From contig JABXIP010000201.1 of the NCBI GenBank assembly GCA_013373005.1, positions 1 to 6,071 on the forward strand: a stretch of 6,071 bases of DNA, written 5' to 3'. A program made the position numbers and the translations under genes. The first letter of the stretch is position 1. Each line of letters starts with the position of its first letter. The notes beneath the pieces are model-generated. The model searched no databases. It had not been told where the DNA came from and saw only the letters and a program-made list of their open reading frames with translations. This document shows, one piece after another, positions 6,065 to 6,071 of the stretch. Source of the DNA: Cytophagia bacterium (GTDB lineage: Bacteria > Bacteroidota > Bacteroidia > Cytophagales > Cyclobacteriaceae).

Positions 6065-6071
6065 AAAAATA

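Overview
The window looks like chromosomal DNA of a member of the Bacteroidota, most likely a marine-type Cytophagales (Roseivirga/Fulvivirga-like). The assignment rests on the gene neighbourhood (DUF4129, DUF4350, MoxR, DUF58 in this order), protein style, moderate AT richness, and A-rich rather than Shine-Dalgarno-led starts at the free-standing gene. It is an inference, not a database match.

Bases 1-5197 hold one tightly packed plus-strand operon of six genes whose promoter lies upstream of the window. The genes are: the C-terminal part of a polytopic membrane protein; a DUF4129 protein with a signal peptide and one membrane anchor; a DUF4350 protein with two membrane segments; a MoxR-type AAA+ ATPase; a DUF58 protein with two membrane segments and a degenerate von Willebrand A-like domain; and a small membrane-anchored protein of unknown function. 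Junctions are overlaps of about 50-59, 4, 11-20 and 1 bases, then a 6-base gap, so translational coupling is likely. The known pattern is that MoxR ATPases act as chaperone-like remodellers on partners carrying VWA or DUF58 domains. The natural reading is a cytoplasmic ATPase working on a membrane complex made of the DUF58, DUF4350, DUF4129 and polytopic proteins. The substrate of this locus type is not established.

Bases 5198-5471 are non-coding. They contain a three-hairpin element: a perfect 34-base palindrome (5276-5309) flanked almost symmetrically by two weaker hairpins whose centres are reverse complements of each other. This resembles a REP-type mobile or repetitive element. A separate operator-like inverted repeat (5397-5420) follows.

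Bases 5472-5975 encode a free-standing DinB-fold protein. The last 96 bases hold two more hairpins, neither followed by a U tract. Nothing in the window clearly marks a new defence system or a mobile island. The items most worth checking are the three-hairpin element, the small uncharacterised last gene of the operon, the operator in front of the DinB gene, and the acidic/basic dual-coding overlap at 546-604.
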